64,000 nt of DNA from Tildeniella nuda ZEHNDER 1965/U140 (GTDB lineage Bacteria > Cyanobacteriota > Cyanobacteriia > Leptolyngbyales > Leptolyngbyaceae). Every line of letters starts with the position of its first letter. Within the stretch, counting starts at the first letter, position 1. The stretch lies in NCBI GenBank assembly GCA_019358895.1, contig JAHHIG010000001.1:620001-684000 (forward strand), in the 5' to 3' direction. Both the position numbers and the translations under genes were made by a program. Positions 7,739 to 17,192 of this stretch are shown here, in pieces. The notes below the pieces were generated by a model that saw only the letters and a list, made by a program, of their open reading frames with translations, had not been told where the DNA came from and ran no database searches.

Positions 7739-9343
7739 TTAATAGGCTCGATCGAGGTTAGGTGCTTTGAGCAGTTCCAGATGAAGCGATGGGAGCAGTG
7801 CTGTTTCTGTTGATGCTTTTTGTGCCAATGAGGGAACCTGTTCTCGGAGACGAGCAGTTAGTTGCTGAGTTTTCGCATCATAGATTTGGGTCAATAGCTT
7901 AGGGTATAGCCCAATACCGATGATGGGTACCAACAGTGCCGAGATGATAAACACCTCGCGCGGTTCGGCATCAGCCAAAACCTCATGAGAAGTAAGCGTT
8001 TTATTCTCAGGACCGTAGAAGATCTCCCGCAGCATCGACAGCAGATAAATGGGTGTGAGGATCACGCCCACCGCTGCTAGCAAAACAACGAGAACCTTAA
8101 ACGGTGGCGCATAGGCATCACTGGTGGCGAAGCCCACAAACACCATCAGCTCTGCCACAAAACCACTCATTCCCGGTAAAGCCAGCGATGCGAGGGAGCA
8201 AGCGGTGAACATGGAAAAAATCTTGGGCATCTTCTGACCGACACCGCCCATTTCGTCCAGCATCAGCGTATGGGTGCGATCGTAGGTTGCCCCCACCAGG
8301 AAGAACAAACTTGCACCAATTAAGCCATGAGACACCATTTGCAGTACAGCACCACTCAAGCCCAAATCGGTGAAAGAGGCAATCCCTAGCAGGACAAACC
8401 CCATATGTGAAATGGAGGAATAGGCAATCTTGCGCTTCAGATTGCGCTGGGCAAAGGAGGTTAGTGCCGCATAGATAATATTGACCACGCCTAAAATCAC
8501 GAGTGCTGGTGCAACTGTGGCATGAGCCGCTGGTAGCATCTCCGCATTCATCCGAATCAAGGCATAGCCGCCCATTTTGAGTAGAATGCCTGCCAGGAGC
8601 ATGTGTACAGGAGCGGTCGCTTCTCCGTGAGCATCGGGCAACCAGGTGTGCAGCGGGATGATCGGTAGCTTGACGGCATAGGCAATCAGAAAGCCCGCAT
8701 AAAGCCAAAGCTGCAAGGTCAGAGGAAAGTCCTTTTGCATGAGCGATCGCATGTCAAACGTGACGGTATCACCGTAAAACGCCATCGCTAGAGCAGACAG
8801 CAGAATAAACAGCGATCCCCCAGCCGTATAGAGGATGAACTTCGTTGCGGCATACTGACGCTTTTTACCGCCCCAAATCGATAGCAACAAATAAATGGGG
8901 ATCAGTTCTAACTCCCATGCCAGGAAGAACAGCAGCATGTCCTGCACAGCAAAAACAGCGATCTGTCCGCCATACATTGTCAGGAGTAAAAAGTAGAACA
9001 AGCGCGGCTTCAACGTTACGGGCCAGGCAGCCAGGGTTGCCAGGGTGGTGATGAAGCCCGTTAGTAGGATCAGCGGCATCGATAGACCATCAGCGCCAAC
9101 CGACCAGTTCAGGTCAAGCTGAGGTACCCAGGAGTAGCTCTCAAAGAGCTGTATGTCTGAGCTAGAAAAGTCGTAGTAGCTGTAGAAGGCATATACCAGA
9201 AGCGCAAAGTCGATCAGCCCAATCACCAGAGCGTACCAGCGAATGGTCTTGCCATCCTTGTCAGGGATCAAGGGAATCAACAGCGCGGCTGCGATCGGAA
9301 ACAGGATGCTAGTCGTTAGCCAGGGAAAATTAGCGGTAAGCAT
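7739..9343 (-). CDS. ndhD1: NAD(P)H-quinone oxidoreductase subunit 4 (NDH-1)
   Basis: This is a 534-residue polytopic membrane protein of the proton-pumping antiporter-like (MrpD/NuoM) family. The signature segments are [13 protein letters not shown], the functional lysine region [34 protein letters not shown]-like at about 215-230, and [14 protein letters not shown]. The length matches cyanobacterial NdhD. It is a membrane-arm subunit of NDH-1 in the thylakoid membrane, where it supports respiration and cyclic electron flow. The pairing with ndhF1 directly upstream on the same strand favours NdhD1 (the NDH-1L form) rather than the CO2-uptake paralogues NdhD3/D4. The two are separated by about 230 bp of repeat-rich DNA. 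Confidence 0.93.
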   Translation of the reverse strand: MLTANFPWLTTSILFPIAAALLIPLIPDKDGKTIRWYALVIGLIDFALLVYAFYSYYDFSSSDIQLFESYSWVPQLDLNWSVGADGLSMPLILLTGFITTLATLAAWPVTLKPRLFYFLLLTMYGGQIAVFAVQDMLLFFLAWELELIPIYLLLSIWGGKKRQYAATKFILYTAGGSLFILLSALAMAFYGDTVTFDMRSLMQKDFPLTLQLWLYAGFLIAYAVKLPIIPLHTWLPDAHGEATAPVHMLLAGILLKMGGYALIRMNAEMLPAAHATVAPALVILGVVNIIYAALTSFAQRNLKRKIAYSSISHMGFVLLGIASFTDLGLSGAVLQMVSHGLIGASLFFLVGATYDRTHTLMLDEMGGVGQKMPKIFSMFTACSLASLALPGMSGFVAELMVFVGFATSDAYAPPFKVLVVLLAAVGVILTPIYLLSMLREIFYGPENKTLTSHEVLADAEPREVFIISALLVPIIGIGLYPKLLTQIYDAKTQQLTARLREQVPSLAQKASTETALLPSLHLELLKAPNLDRAY

Positions 9344-9351
9344 CAGTAACC

Positions 9352-9577
9352 AGTTGTTAGTTGTTAGTCTTTGGTGATTAGAAGTTTCTAAAGATGCGTG
9401 GGAAAGAACCTAAACACTAGATTGCCAGTACTCACGGAGAGTGATTCAAGCGATCGGGCGTGTACTGTTCAAAGCCAGCCGTCTAAAGTCTAAAGCAGTT
9501 GTCATTAGCTTTAAGCTGTCAGCTTCTAGAGGATTGTATCTGCCTCTAACAACTAACACCGAACAACTAACAACTTC
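9352..9577. repeat. Repeat-rich spacer between ndhF1 and ndhD1
   Basis: The spacer begins with CAGTTGTTAGTTGTTAG and ends with CTAACAACTAACACC and ACAACTAACAACTT. It is therefore bounded by complementary TTGTTAG-type arms that could form a long hairpin. The same arm sequences bound the element at 37246-37393. Confidence 0.7.
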
Positions 9578-11656
9578 TTAAGCTATGCCAGAAAAGATCA
9601 CCAAACCTAGAACAGCAGCAAAGACAATGAGCGCGTAGAACTGAGCACGTCCATTCTCAAGGTACTTCAGTACTTCACCTGTGAAAAGAGTGACTAAACC
9701 TGCCAGGTTAACAACGCCGTCCACCACTTTAGAATCAACCTCTAAAATCTGCCTCGCCAAGCGACGGCTATTCAGCACAAAAACGCTGTAGTAGATATCG
9801 TCGATATACCATTTGTTTTTGGATAGCTGGTAAAGGGCAGGAATTTTAGCAGCGATCGCGGCTGGGTCGATCGTCTTCCGTGCGTACATCAAAATCGCTA
9901 GCGAAATACCTAGCAGCGAAATGCCCACCGAGCTACCTGCCATAACGAAAAACTCATTGAGGTTTTCGCCCCCTTCTGCTGCCAGTTCGACCGCTTCGCC
10001 TGGAGCATGAATAAAGGCTTCAAAGTAGTTCGCAAATGGTGTACCGACCAGACCGATCAGAATCGATGGCACTGCCAGAAGCATTAGAGGCAGCGTCATT
10101 GTAAAGGGCGACTCGTGCGGAAATTCGCTGTGATGTTCATGGTCATCATGCTTGTCTTGAGCATGCTCATGAGCAGTAAGGGTCAGTTCTTGAGGGTTCA
10201 TGGCACCGGGACCGATCGACAGCCCTTGCGCTTGCAGTTGCTCTACTTTGATGGCTTGGCGCACCGTAGTATCGTTGCCGCGAAACCCACCCTCAAACGT
10301 AGAGATATACATGCGGAACATATAAAATGCCGTAATTCCCGCCGTCAAATAGCCGACACCCCACAGCACCGGGTTCGCTGCAAAGGCATTACCAAGAATT
10401 TCGTCCTTCGACCAGAAGCCTGCAAACGGTGGAATCCCCGAAATAGCGAGTGTGCCAATGAGAAAGGTAATGCCCGTAAACGGCATGTACTTTCGCAAAC
10501 CGCCCATCAGCCGCATATCCTGAGCGTATGCTGGGTTGTGCCCAACGACGTGCTCCATCCCGTGAATGACCGAACCTGATCCCAGGAACAGCATTGCTTT
10601 GAAATAAGCGTGCGTCATCAGGTGAAACATGCCAGCGCTGTAGGAACCAACGCCCATTGCCATTACCATGTAGCCCAACTGCGACATCGTGGAATATGCC
10701 AAGCCCTTTTTAATGTCGTTTTGCGTAATGGCGATCGAGGCTCCTAAAAATGCCGTCAACGCGCCTGTGTAAGCAATTACATCCATCACAACTGGGATGT
10801 TTTCAAACACAGGAAACATCCGAGCGATGAGGAAAACCCCAGCCGCTACCATCGTCGCTGCATGGATCAGCGCTGAAATGGGAGTCGGACCTTCCATCGC
10901 ATCGGGTAACCAGACATGAAGTGGAAACTGAGCCGACTTCGCTACAGGTCCCAGGAAAATCAGGATGGCAAAGAGGGCTGCGAGTCCACCGCTAATAGCA
11001 CCTGTTGCCACCAAGTCTTGAAGCCGATCGCCGATCGTCTCAAAATCAAAGCTCTGCGTTGACCAATAAAGCCCTAAAATACCGAGCAGCAAGCCAAAGT
11101 CACCGACTCGGTTAGTCACGAACGCCTTCTGACACGCATCGGCAGCGCCTTGGCGATCGAACCAAAAGCCAATGAGCAAGTAGGAACACATTCCTACCAG
11201 CTCCCAAAAAATATAGACCTGTACCAGGTTTGGACTCAGCACCAGACCCAGCATCGACGCGCTGAAAAGGCTCAAATAGGCGTAGAACCTTACATAACTT
11301 GGGTCATGCGCCATGTAGCCATCAGTGTAGATCATGACCAGAAAAGCCACCGTCGTCACAATCACTAGCATGAGAGCGGTGAGATGGTCGATGGTATAGC
11401 CCATGCTGAGTCGAAAATCCCCCGCTGATGCCCACTCAATCATTTGAGTGTAGGGAGGATGTCCGTTGAGTTGGCTCCACAAAAGCGCCGCAGACACAAC
11501 TAACGTCGTCCCCATCAGTGAGACGATAAAAATCGAGTTGACCTGCCGCAGCTTGTTCGTTGCTTTATTGAAGGAAATTAGCCCCAAACCGACAATCATT
11601 GCGCCAGCCAGTGGCAAGACTGGAATCAGCCAGGCGTACTGATAAATCGCTTCCAT
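9578..11656 (-). CDS. ndhF1: NAD(P)H-quinone oxidoreductase subunit 5 (NDH-1)
   Basis: This is a 692-residue membrane protein of the NuoL/NdhF family. The family core includes YIFWELVGMCSYLLIGFW, KAFVTNRVGDFG, KSAQFPLHVWLPDAMEGPTPISALIHAATMV (conserved lysine and histidines) and GLAYSTMSQLGYMV. The histidine-rich cytoplasmic loop (HEHAQDKHDDHEHHSEFPH, about residues 494-512) lies between the core and the C-terminal lateral helix region. It is the distal proton-pumping subunit of the NDH-1 membrane arm. It is encoded directly upstream of ndhD1 and probably co-transcribed. The sequence and neighbour indicate the NdhF1 form. Confidence 0.93.
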   Translation of the reverse strand: MEAIYQYAWLIPVLPLAGAMIVGLGLISFNKATNKLRQVNSIFIVSLMGTTLVVSAALLWSQLNGHPPYTQMIEWASAGDFRLSMGYTIDHLTALMLVIVTTVAFLVMIYTDGYMAHDPSYVRFYAYLSLFSASMLGLVLSPNLVQVYIFWELVGMCSYLLIGFWFDRQGAADACQKAFVTNRVGDFGLLLGILGLYWSTQSFDFETIGDRLQDLVATGAISGGLAALFAILIFLGPVAKSAQFPLHVWLPDAMEGPTPISALIHAATMVAAGVFLIARMFPVFENIPVVMDVIAYTGALTAFLGASIAITQNDIKKGLAYSTMSQLGYMVMAMGVGSYSAGMFHLMTHAYFKAMLFLGSGSVIHGMEHVVGHNPAYAQDMRLMGGLRKYMPFTGITFLIGTLAISGIPPFAGFWSKDEILGNAFAANPVLWGVGYLTAGITAFYMFRMYISTFEGGFRGNDTTVRQAIKVEQLQAQGLSIGPGAMNPQELTLTAHEHAQDKHDDHEHHSEFPHESPFTMTLPLMLLAVPSILIGLVGTPFANYFEAFIHAPGEAVELAAEGGENLNEFFVMAGSSVGISLLGISLAILMYARKTIDPAAIAAKIPALYQLSKNKWYIDDIYYSVFVLNSRRLARQILEVDSKVVDGVVNLAGLVTLFTGEVLKYLENGRAQFYALIVFAAVLGLVIFSGIA

Positions 11657-12008
11657 TGCTCATGCCTATGGTTAAAGTGCTTCGCTTGGTTGGGAAAACC
11701 GTTTACATTGTGACACACGCTTAACAGGAAACTGTCGTGTACAAACACAACATTCTGTTATTTCTACGGTTTAGCATTCCCAACACAGCGGCAAACCGCA
11801 TCTACCAGCAAGGGTATGATTCGTTAAAGTTGCAGCCCAACCTTGTAGAAGTGCCTTTTCGGCTGACTGTTGGACTCTCTTAGCGCCATAGTGACGATCG
11901 GGTCTGAGGGTCGCTTTTTTGAAGACAAGCTCTGATACGCGATGAGGAATGCCCATCGAAAACTAGCCGCATCTCTCAGAGCCGCCGCACTCTAAGGTTT
12001 TCAAGCCT
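11657..12008. other. Intergenic region upstream of ndhF1
   Basis: No gene is supported here. A short open frame on the minus strand (11771-11956) resembles no family. The region must contain the ndhF1 promoter, but I cannot place it with confidence. Confidence 0.5.
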
Positions 12009-12395
12009 CTAGGTCTCGCTGCGATCGAATGGAATAGTTTCAGGTTGAACGCTTAATGGGTGCGGATTAACAAGCACTCTCTGCAACTCTGCCCAGAGAT
12101 CGTCACGACGGTGAAACCCCTCTAGGCGATGCACGACCTTCCCCTCTTCAAACAGAAGGATAGTGGGCAAAGTAGTAATGCGGTAGCGGCTTGACAGCTT
12201 GAGATTCTCGTCGGCGTTGATCCCGATGAGCTTGAAGCGCTTACCCCATTCCGCCTGAAACCGCGTTAGCAGTGGCTCAATCATCTTGCAGGGACCACAC
12301 CAGGGTGCCCCAAAATGCACGACGACAGGCGTAGGAGATTCCAAAACTTCTTCTACGAAGGTCTGTTCACCCATTGCAGGTTTGTGATTCCTCAA
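12009..12395 (-). CDS. Thioredoxin-like protein
   Basis: The 128-residue protein has the thioredoxin fold and an intact WCGPCK redox site (Cys33 and Cys36). It also has the family's conserved cis-proline region, TTLPTILLFEEGK. The C-terminal 15 residues extend past the usual end. No signal peptide is present, so it is a cytoplasmic disulfide reductase. The first methionine gives MRNHKPAMGEQTF. Related cyanobacterial proteins begin at MGEQTF, so the start may be eight codons downstream. It is probably not the main TrxA, since the region before the active site (SPTPVVVHFGAP) is atypical. Its partner proteins are unknown. Confidence 0.85.
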   Translation of the reverse strand: MRNHKPAMGEQTFVEEVLESPTPVVVHFGAPWCGPCKMIEPLLTRFQAEWGKRFKLIGINADENLKLSSRYRITTLPTILLFEEGKVVHRLEGFHRRDDLWAELQRVLVNPHPLSVQPETIPFDRSET

Positions 12396-12430
12396 ATGAT
12401 TAGATGCTTAATCTTTATCTTGGGATCATC

Positions 12431-13171
12431 CTACCAGCCAACGCTGTTTGTTGCACGGATCAAAATTGGATGTGCCCACCAAAAAAGTAGAACAAAACCG
12501 ACGACCCCTAAATAGGCAGGACGGAGAAATTCTTGCCAGTGAAGTGATTGACGACCCTCTACGATCGCCCTAAACGGAATCACCGACGTGCGCGCCTTAA
12601 CAACTTCAAACGCTTCACCGTAGCGCGCCAACAGGCGACGATCGCCATGCCACACACCAAACAAATGGTGCAAGATTAGCCCGATCGAGGTTACGACCAT
12701 AAATGATGTTCCTAGCCATAGCGTATGAGCCACGCACCAAATCACTTGCCCCACCATTTGTGGATGTCTCGTAATGCGGATGATCCCACTTTCGTAGAGG
12801 TGGACTTCAGGTTTTTGAATTGCCGCTACTTCTAAGAGGTTAAATGTGGCTGGATAAAGAAACAGAAAAGAGATCGCTGATAAGACCCAAACCGTTGTTT
12901 GCACACCCATCGTTCTCTGTACCTGCCAAAGTTGCTTGCCATCGTAACGGTGATTGAAAAAGTAAATAATTAGCACCACTGCGAGACTTAAACTCACTAG
13001 GGCAAATAAAACCCGATACAGCCGTGGACCTATCTGCTTCTCGCCCCACGGACGCAGCGCTGCTAGACCACTGTGAGCGATCGCAAAACTTAACAGCAAC
13101 GCCGACATAATCCAGTGGCTCGGTGTCAACCAGTCGAAAGACATAAGCGGCAGTGAGGAAACAGGGATCAA
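12431..13171 (-). CDS. NnrU family protein (zeta-carotene isomerase-like)
   Basis: This is a 246-residue integral membrane protein with about six hydrophobic segments. The NnrU hallmark residues are present: IAHSGLAALR with the early histidine, GIIRITRHPQMVG with RHPQ, and ILHHLFGVWHGDRRL. Family knowledge: the plant and cyanobacterial 15-cis-zeta-carotene isomerase Z-ISO belongs to this family and uses histidines to bind haem, so this is a good candidate for the carotenoid-pathway isomerase. NnrU proteins elsewhere have other or unknown roles. The first ATG gives MIPVSSLPLM, and a start at the internal methionine (tenth residue) would fit the membrane segment better. Confidence 0.75.
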   Translation of the reverse strand: MIPVSSLPLMSFDWLTPSHWIMSALLLSFAIAHSGLAALRPWGEKQIGPRLYRVLFALVSLSLAVVLIIYFFNHRYDGKQLWQVQRTMGVQTTVWVLSAISFLFLYPATFNLLEVAAIQKPEVHLYESGIIRITRHPQMVGQVIWCVAHTLWLGTSFMVVTSIGLILHHLFGVWHGDRRLLARYGEAFEVVKARTSVIPFRAIVEGRQSLHWQEFLRPAYLGVVGFVLLFWWAHPILIRATNSVGW

Positions 13172-13234
13172 ACGCTAATCTAGCATCTCATCCGCTTTGC
13201 ATTGCCCTACTCCACTTTCTTCCTATCGTCCCAC

Positions 13235-15238
13235 TCAAAACAAAAGACCGACCTCTAGCTGGCGTAAATCGATCGTATAAAGGCTGCCCTCACCGTTTTT
13301 CCAGGTAGCGATGAGCAGACCATAGGGTTCAAGGACAGCGATCGCCGTAGGACTGGCTGGTCCTGCCAAGCGTCCGGCAGGCTGACCATGTCGGTCTAAC
13401 AGAACGATCTGTCCATCTGCCGCCATCAAAACGTAGCCCCAAGAGGCTGATGCGATCAAGATCGGCACCATATCTACCCCAATGCGCAGCAGTTTGAGGG
13501 GCTTCAAATCAATCAGTAAGACTGAGTTAGTATGCCCTGGTTCTAGTGCCACCACGCGATACGGGGTTGTGGTTTCTACCACCTGACGCAAGGGTACAGG
13601 TAAGCTAAAGGCGCTAATAGGGTTCCCTCGACGGGTAAAAATTTCTAGCAGCACACCCGTAATGTGAGAATGGGTTCCTTTATCCACGATGTGAGAAAAA
13701 GCAACGATATAGCGTGAGTCTGCCATTGCCAAGTGAAACAGATGAGCCGTCAGACTGGGTGCATTGGCGGCATTACCGTTACGACTCCCAGGTTTAATCG
13801 ACTGCATCCGCGACAAATTCCAGAAGCTCAAAACGCTGGTGACTTTGTCCGCCTCTATCACTGCCACTGCCATCCAACGCCCTTTTGTTTCAATGGTGGC
13901 GTGAAAGTCTTGATTAAATTCAGCCACCAGCTCAGGCACTGACTGCTGGGGTGGTGCAGTGTGGTTGGGCTGCTGTGGAACCGTTTGAGCCTGCGGAACC
14001 AGACCCTGCTGGAAAAGCTCGATCGGGATGCGGTAAATCGATCGCTGCGTGATGGCAAAGCAACCCTGCGGTCGTACCAGTAACTCTTTGACCGTTTTGG
14101 GTAACTGTACTGACACTGCGGTCGATCGCTCCTCACCTTCAAACGGCGCTGCCCCAGTAGCCAGCAACCCTCCCGGATAGGTTTGGCAACCAATGTAACG
14201 CCTGCAAAGCTGATAGACCTGCTCCTCTTCACCTCTTACTGTCGATTCAACTAGAGCCGCTGCGCCTGCCGCAGTCAACACATGCGTTCGAGGTGGTACT
14301 GGTGCTGTAACCAACTGTTGCACTTCAGCCGCTAGCGCTTCCTGTTTTACGTAGCGGCACAAACTGGCTGGTAAGACAAGAGACGATCGCAGCAGTCTTG
14401 AATCTGTCCATGCCTGCTCAAGTTCAGACCGCGACGCTTTTACCGCCGATCGCACTGCCGCAACCATTTGTGTCGCCGATTGAAACCGTCGCGCTGGCAG
14501 TTTTTGCAACGCCGTGTGCATCACCGCTTGCAGTGCAGCCGGAATGGTTGCCGGAATTTTGACAGCCTGATTGAGGTGCGCTGACATCATGGCGGCAGGC
14601 ACACCAGAGAACGGTCGGAAACCTACCAGCAATTCAAACAACATAATCCCTACAGCGTAAAGATCCGATGTAACAGAATACTGACCATAAAACCGTTCTG
14701 GGGACATATAGGCGGGCGAACCCGTGTTACCGTCACGGTTGTCTGTACTTTCTTGGTGTACTCGGGCAATACCAAAGTCAGACACGCGAGCCGTCCAACC
14801 ATCTGCCTGCAATGCCAGCAGAATGTTTTCTGGTTTGATGTCGCAATGAACAATGCCGCGACTGTGAGCATGGTCTAGCCCCAACAGCACATCAATGACC
14901 AGTTTTAGGCACTGAAGCGGATGCAACCGTATATCGTCTTCCATCAGACCGCGTAAGGTGCCGCCTTCGCAGTAATCCATCACGAGATAGCGTCCAGTTG
15001 GCGTGTGCTCCAACGCGTGACAGGTCACAATATTGGCATGTTGCAAACTCAGCAGAAAGCGTAGTTCACGCAAGAACTTATGAGTGGGGAACCGATGCTT
15101 ATCAAGTTCTTTGAGTGCAACAAGACGACCCGTTTTGCGATGACTAGCACAGTAAACTCGTCCAAATTGTCCCTGACCAACGAGTCCTAACAGTCGATAT
15201 TTTGAACGCTTTAACTCTTTTAAAAGGAGGTAAGACAC
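13235..15238 (-). CDS. Serine/threonine protein kinase, SpkG-like
   Basis: The 667-residue protein begins with a complete Hanks-type kinase domain. The glycine loop GQGQFGRV is at 21-28, Lys43 is in VALKEL, the catalytic loop HCDIKPEN has Asp133, and SDFG is at 153-156. The activation segment ends in SPAYMSPERF. After about residue 270 there is no second catalytic domain. The C-terminal half has beta-strand repeats that resemble a propeller (residues about 370-667). It is the last gene of a V4R/phycobilisome-like cluster. That cluster matches the order I remember for slr0144-slr0152 of Synechocystis, where slr0152 is SpkG. No transmembrane helix is seen. Confidence 0.85.
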   Translation of the reverse strand: MSYLLLKELKRSKYRLLGLVGQGQFGRVYCASHRKTGRLVALKELDKHRFPTHKFLRELRFLLSLQHANIVTCHALEHTPTGRYLVMDYCEGGTLRGLMEDDIRLHPLQCLKLVIDVLLGLDHAHSRGIVHCDIKPENILLALQADGWTARVSDFGIARVHQESTDNRDGNTGSPAYMSPERFYGQYSVTSDLYAVGIMLFELLVGFRPFSGVPAAMMSAHLNQAVKIPATIPAALQAVMHTALQKLPARRFQSATQMVAAVRSAVKASRSELEQAWTDSRLLRSSLVLPASLCRYVKQEALAAEVQQLVTAPVPPRTHVLTAAGAAALVESTVRGEEEQVYQLCRRYIGCQTYPGGLLATGAAPFEGEERSTAVSVQLPKTVKELLVRPQGCFAITQRSIYRIPIELFQQGLVPQAQTVPQQPNHTAPPQQSVPELVAEFNQDFHATIETKGRWMAVAVIEADKVTSVLSFWNLSRMQSIKPGSRNGNAANAPSLTAHLFHLAMADSRYIVAFSHIVDKGTHSHITGVLLEIFTRRGNPISAFSLPVPLRQVVETTTPYRVVALEPGHTNSVLLIDLKPLKLLRIGVDMVPILIASASWGYVLMAADGQIVLLDRHGQPAGRLAGPASPTAIAVLEPYGLLIATWKNGEGSLYTIDLRQLEVGLLF

Positions 15239-15460
15239 ATCACGAAAATAGTAATTAGCTGTTAGTCTTTAGTTGCTAGTTGTCGATCGCTCATAATCAT
15301 TTGCGATCGTTCTAAACATACAGATACAAAGCCTATCTTATTTTCTCTAAGCACAATAGTTTTGATCAGATCAGTACATTTAGCGACAGTCGTTGCTAGC
15401 TGCTCTCGCTGTTAAACCACCATTTTAGAAGCTAACAACTGATAACCAAAAGCTTCACTT

Positions 15461-16117
15461 CTAGGCGCAAAGTTTTTGCATAATAGACTCGTGATCTAGA
15501 TGGCTTTCAACCATGCTTTCAGCAGGCTGTAGGCGATTGGCTAAGCCCAACAAAAAGCAGTTATGATCTGCACCTAATGATTCGCAAGTCGTTTGGATGC
15601 AGTGCAATTCGCGCCCCGTTAACTGGCTAAAAAACGCACTCAAAACGCCAGCTTCTAGAAAACAGACAGGCGCATCACCTTGTGGAGCCTGACTGGCAAA
15701 GGGAGAGTTCGACGTTTTTATGATGAGAAAGCCATGCTGCTGATGTGACTGATCTAACTCGATCTTGCCCCAACCGTAAGCAACCCAGCAAGACTGTAAG
15801 CTGTTAAGAAATTCCAGCACCGACATATCTGCCAGCGCTGTACCGTAGTAGTCAGTCAATTCTTCACGAAAGCGCGTGTAAAAGTTTTTACCCCACCAGC
15901 GACCGCAATTAAACAACACCAGACGCGAAGCCTGTCCCGTTTCTTTGTGAAGACCCGCATAAATTGCCTGAATCAGAGTTTCGGGGAGTGCAAGCAAGCG
16001 ATCGCCCCGACGATTCTCCAATAAGCCCATTTCCAAGTCACCCTTCACATAGGCATCGACTGCAAAGTAGTTACCAGGAACACGGTTGTTTGTTAATAAA
16101 TCGGCGACAGAAATCAT
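15461..16117 (-). CDS. V4R-domain protein (slr0147-like)
   Basis: The 218-residue protein contains a C-terminal 4-vinyl-reductase (V4R) small-molecule-binding domain. It is recognisable by the APVCFLEAGVLSAFFSQLTGRELHCIQTTCESLGADHNCFLLG segment at about 148-190, with its spaced cysteines. V4R domains bind hydrophobic ligands or metal-bound tetrapyrroles in the families where this has been studied. It shares layout with the product of 17189-17872, so the cluster encodes two V4R paralogues flanking a phycobilisome-like protein. Inference: these proteins may bind bilin or chlorophyll precursors during photosystem assembly. The kinase gene follows about 220 bp downstream. Confidence 0.8.
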   Translation of the reverse strand: MISVADLLTNNRVPGNYFAVDAYVKGDLEMGLLENRRGDRLLALPETLIQAIYAGLHKETGQASRLVLFNCGRWWGKNFYTRFREELTDYYGTALADMSVLEFLNSLQSCWVAYGWGKIELDQSHQQHGFLIIKTSNSPFASQAPQGDAPVCFLEAGVLSAFFSQLTGRELHCIQTTCESLGADHNCFLLGLANRLQPAESMVESHLDHESIMQKLCA

Positions 16118-16231
16118 AGAGCAATACCAGGGGTTGAAATTGACTGGAAAGAGTTGCAGCGGCTGTGAATTTTAGACCGTAAACTCTGATTTAAGATCTC
16201 GGTTTCTAGTCTTGGGGCGAGAGCTTGACAA

Positions 16232-16717
16232 TCAGTGACCAGCGGTTGCAAGCGTGGGAGTTTGCAGGATTGCGGTTTGCACTTTTGCAATGTAGGGACC
16301 GACCAAATTGATCTGCTGAGCCGTAAGCGCTTGTGTCAAACGTTGGTTGAGCAGGCGAAAAAGCGCTGTATCGATCGCGCGCGTATTGTAAATACTGAGC
16401 GTCGTTGTCAGCCAACTTAGCAGTCGTTCCTGCACAAAGGCTTCATCGTTTAGCAACATACCCATAGCGGAGTAACGCAGTAGCAAGAGAGCATTTTTAA
16501 GGCTGCGTTCTAAATTTTCGACCGTTTCCTGAGGCAGCACTGTTTCTAATTGGTCTGCTACCTGCTGCATGATTGCGAGTTCACGATCGCGCAGCGTCCG
16601 ATAGGTATCGATACGTTCAGGCAGTGAGCTGACGTATTGATTGATCACGCCTAGCTCTTCGGACTTGAGATAACGATGTTCGGCTTCATCAAAGATCGTT
16701 TCGATTTGCGGGTGCAT
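16232..16717 (-). CDS. Phycobilisome-like (globin-fold) protein, slr0146-like
   Basis: The 161-residue all-helical protein resembles phycocyanin/allophycocyanin subunits in length and in the helical pattern IFDEAEHRYL...YVSSLPERIDTYRTLRDREL. It lacks the chromophore-binding cysteine motif that I would expect near residues 80-85. The region RYSAMGMLLNDEAFVQERLLSWL corresponds to the conserved tyrosine/leucine-rich helices. In Synechocystis the slr0144-slr0152 operon includes such a non-pigmented protein (recollection). It lies between two V4R genes and is probably translated from the same transcript. Its role is likely structural or in ligand handling. Confidence 0.7.
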   Translation of the reverse strand: MHPQIETIFDEAEHRYLKSEELGVINQYVSSLPERIDTYRTLRDRELAIMQQVADQLETVLPQETVENLERSLKNALLLLRYSAMGMLLNDEAFVQERLLSWLTTTLSIYNTRAIDTALFRLLNQRLTQALTAQQINLVGPYIAKVQTAILQTPTLATAGH

Positions 16718-16746
16718 GGTGAGGAGGGGTGAGGGGATGAGGAGGT

Positions 16747-16825
16747 GAGGGAGAGGGGGAGTCAGGGAGAGGAGGAGTCAGGGAGAGGGGGAGTCAGGGA
16801 GAGGAGGAGTCAGGGAGAGGAGGGC
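16747..16825. repeat. 16-nt tandem repeat (GAGTCAGGGAGAGG unit)
   Basis: The GTC of the unit recurs at 16762, 16778, 16794 and 16810, giving an exact 16-nt period over about 4-5 copies. CTGCCTTCTGCC-type blocks follow to 16880. The array separates two genes of the V4R cluster. Confidence 0.85.
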
Positions 16826-16880
16826 AGCGGTATCAAGTTCTGCCTTCTGCCTCCTGCCTTCCGGCTTCTGCCTTCTGCCT

Positions 16881-17192
16881 TTAGAACAGTCCCGAAAAGC
16901 TGTCTAGAGTGAGGTCATCAGGTTTTGATGGCGGAGCAGGCTGTACAACTGTGGGAGCGGCGATCGCAATACCGTCCCAGTTAATCGCAGCGAAAAACTG
17001 ACAGACGCTCATTTTGAGATTGAGAGGCGCGTTGCTGTGTTCGCTCAAGCTCAGTTTGTTTGCTTGCACAGCAGGCGTATGGTTTTCCCAATTAATGCCT
17101 GTGAAGAAGGTTCGTACAGAGTCTCGTTGCCACGCTTCAACAGCAGGAAGGGCTTTGGAACCATTCGTTTGGGGTAGAGTTAGCGCACTCAT
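16881..17192 (-). CDS. Small V4R-cluster protein with duplicated FF-x-x-INW motif
   Basis: The 103-residue protein has two copies of a short motif, SVRTFFTGINWENH (about 25-38) and SVCQFFAAINWDGI (about 62-75). They are separated by a polar linker, and the C-terminal tail is short and acidic. The ATG overlaps the stop of the upstream V4R gene by 4 nt, so translation is coupled. No domain is known to me. The position corresponds to slr0145 in the Synechocystis operon. The repeated motif looks like a pair of docking peptides, which is inference. Confidence 0.65.
   Translation of the reverse strand: MSALTLPQTNGSKALPAVEAWQRDSVRTFFTGINWENHTPAVQANKLSLSEHSNAPLNLKMSVCQFFAAINWDGIAIAAPTVVQPAPPSKPDDLTLDSFSGLF

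Noticed and set aside
11771-11956. 61-residue minus-strand frame upstream of ndhF1
   Set aside because: No family resemblance, no ribosome-binding site, and it is likely a chance open frame.
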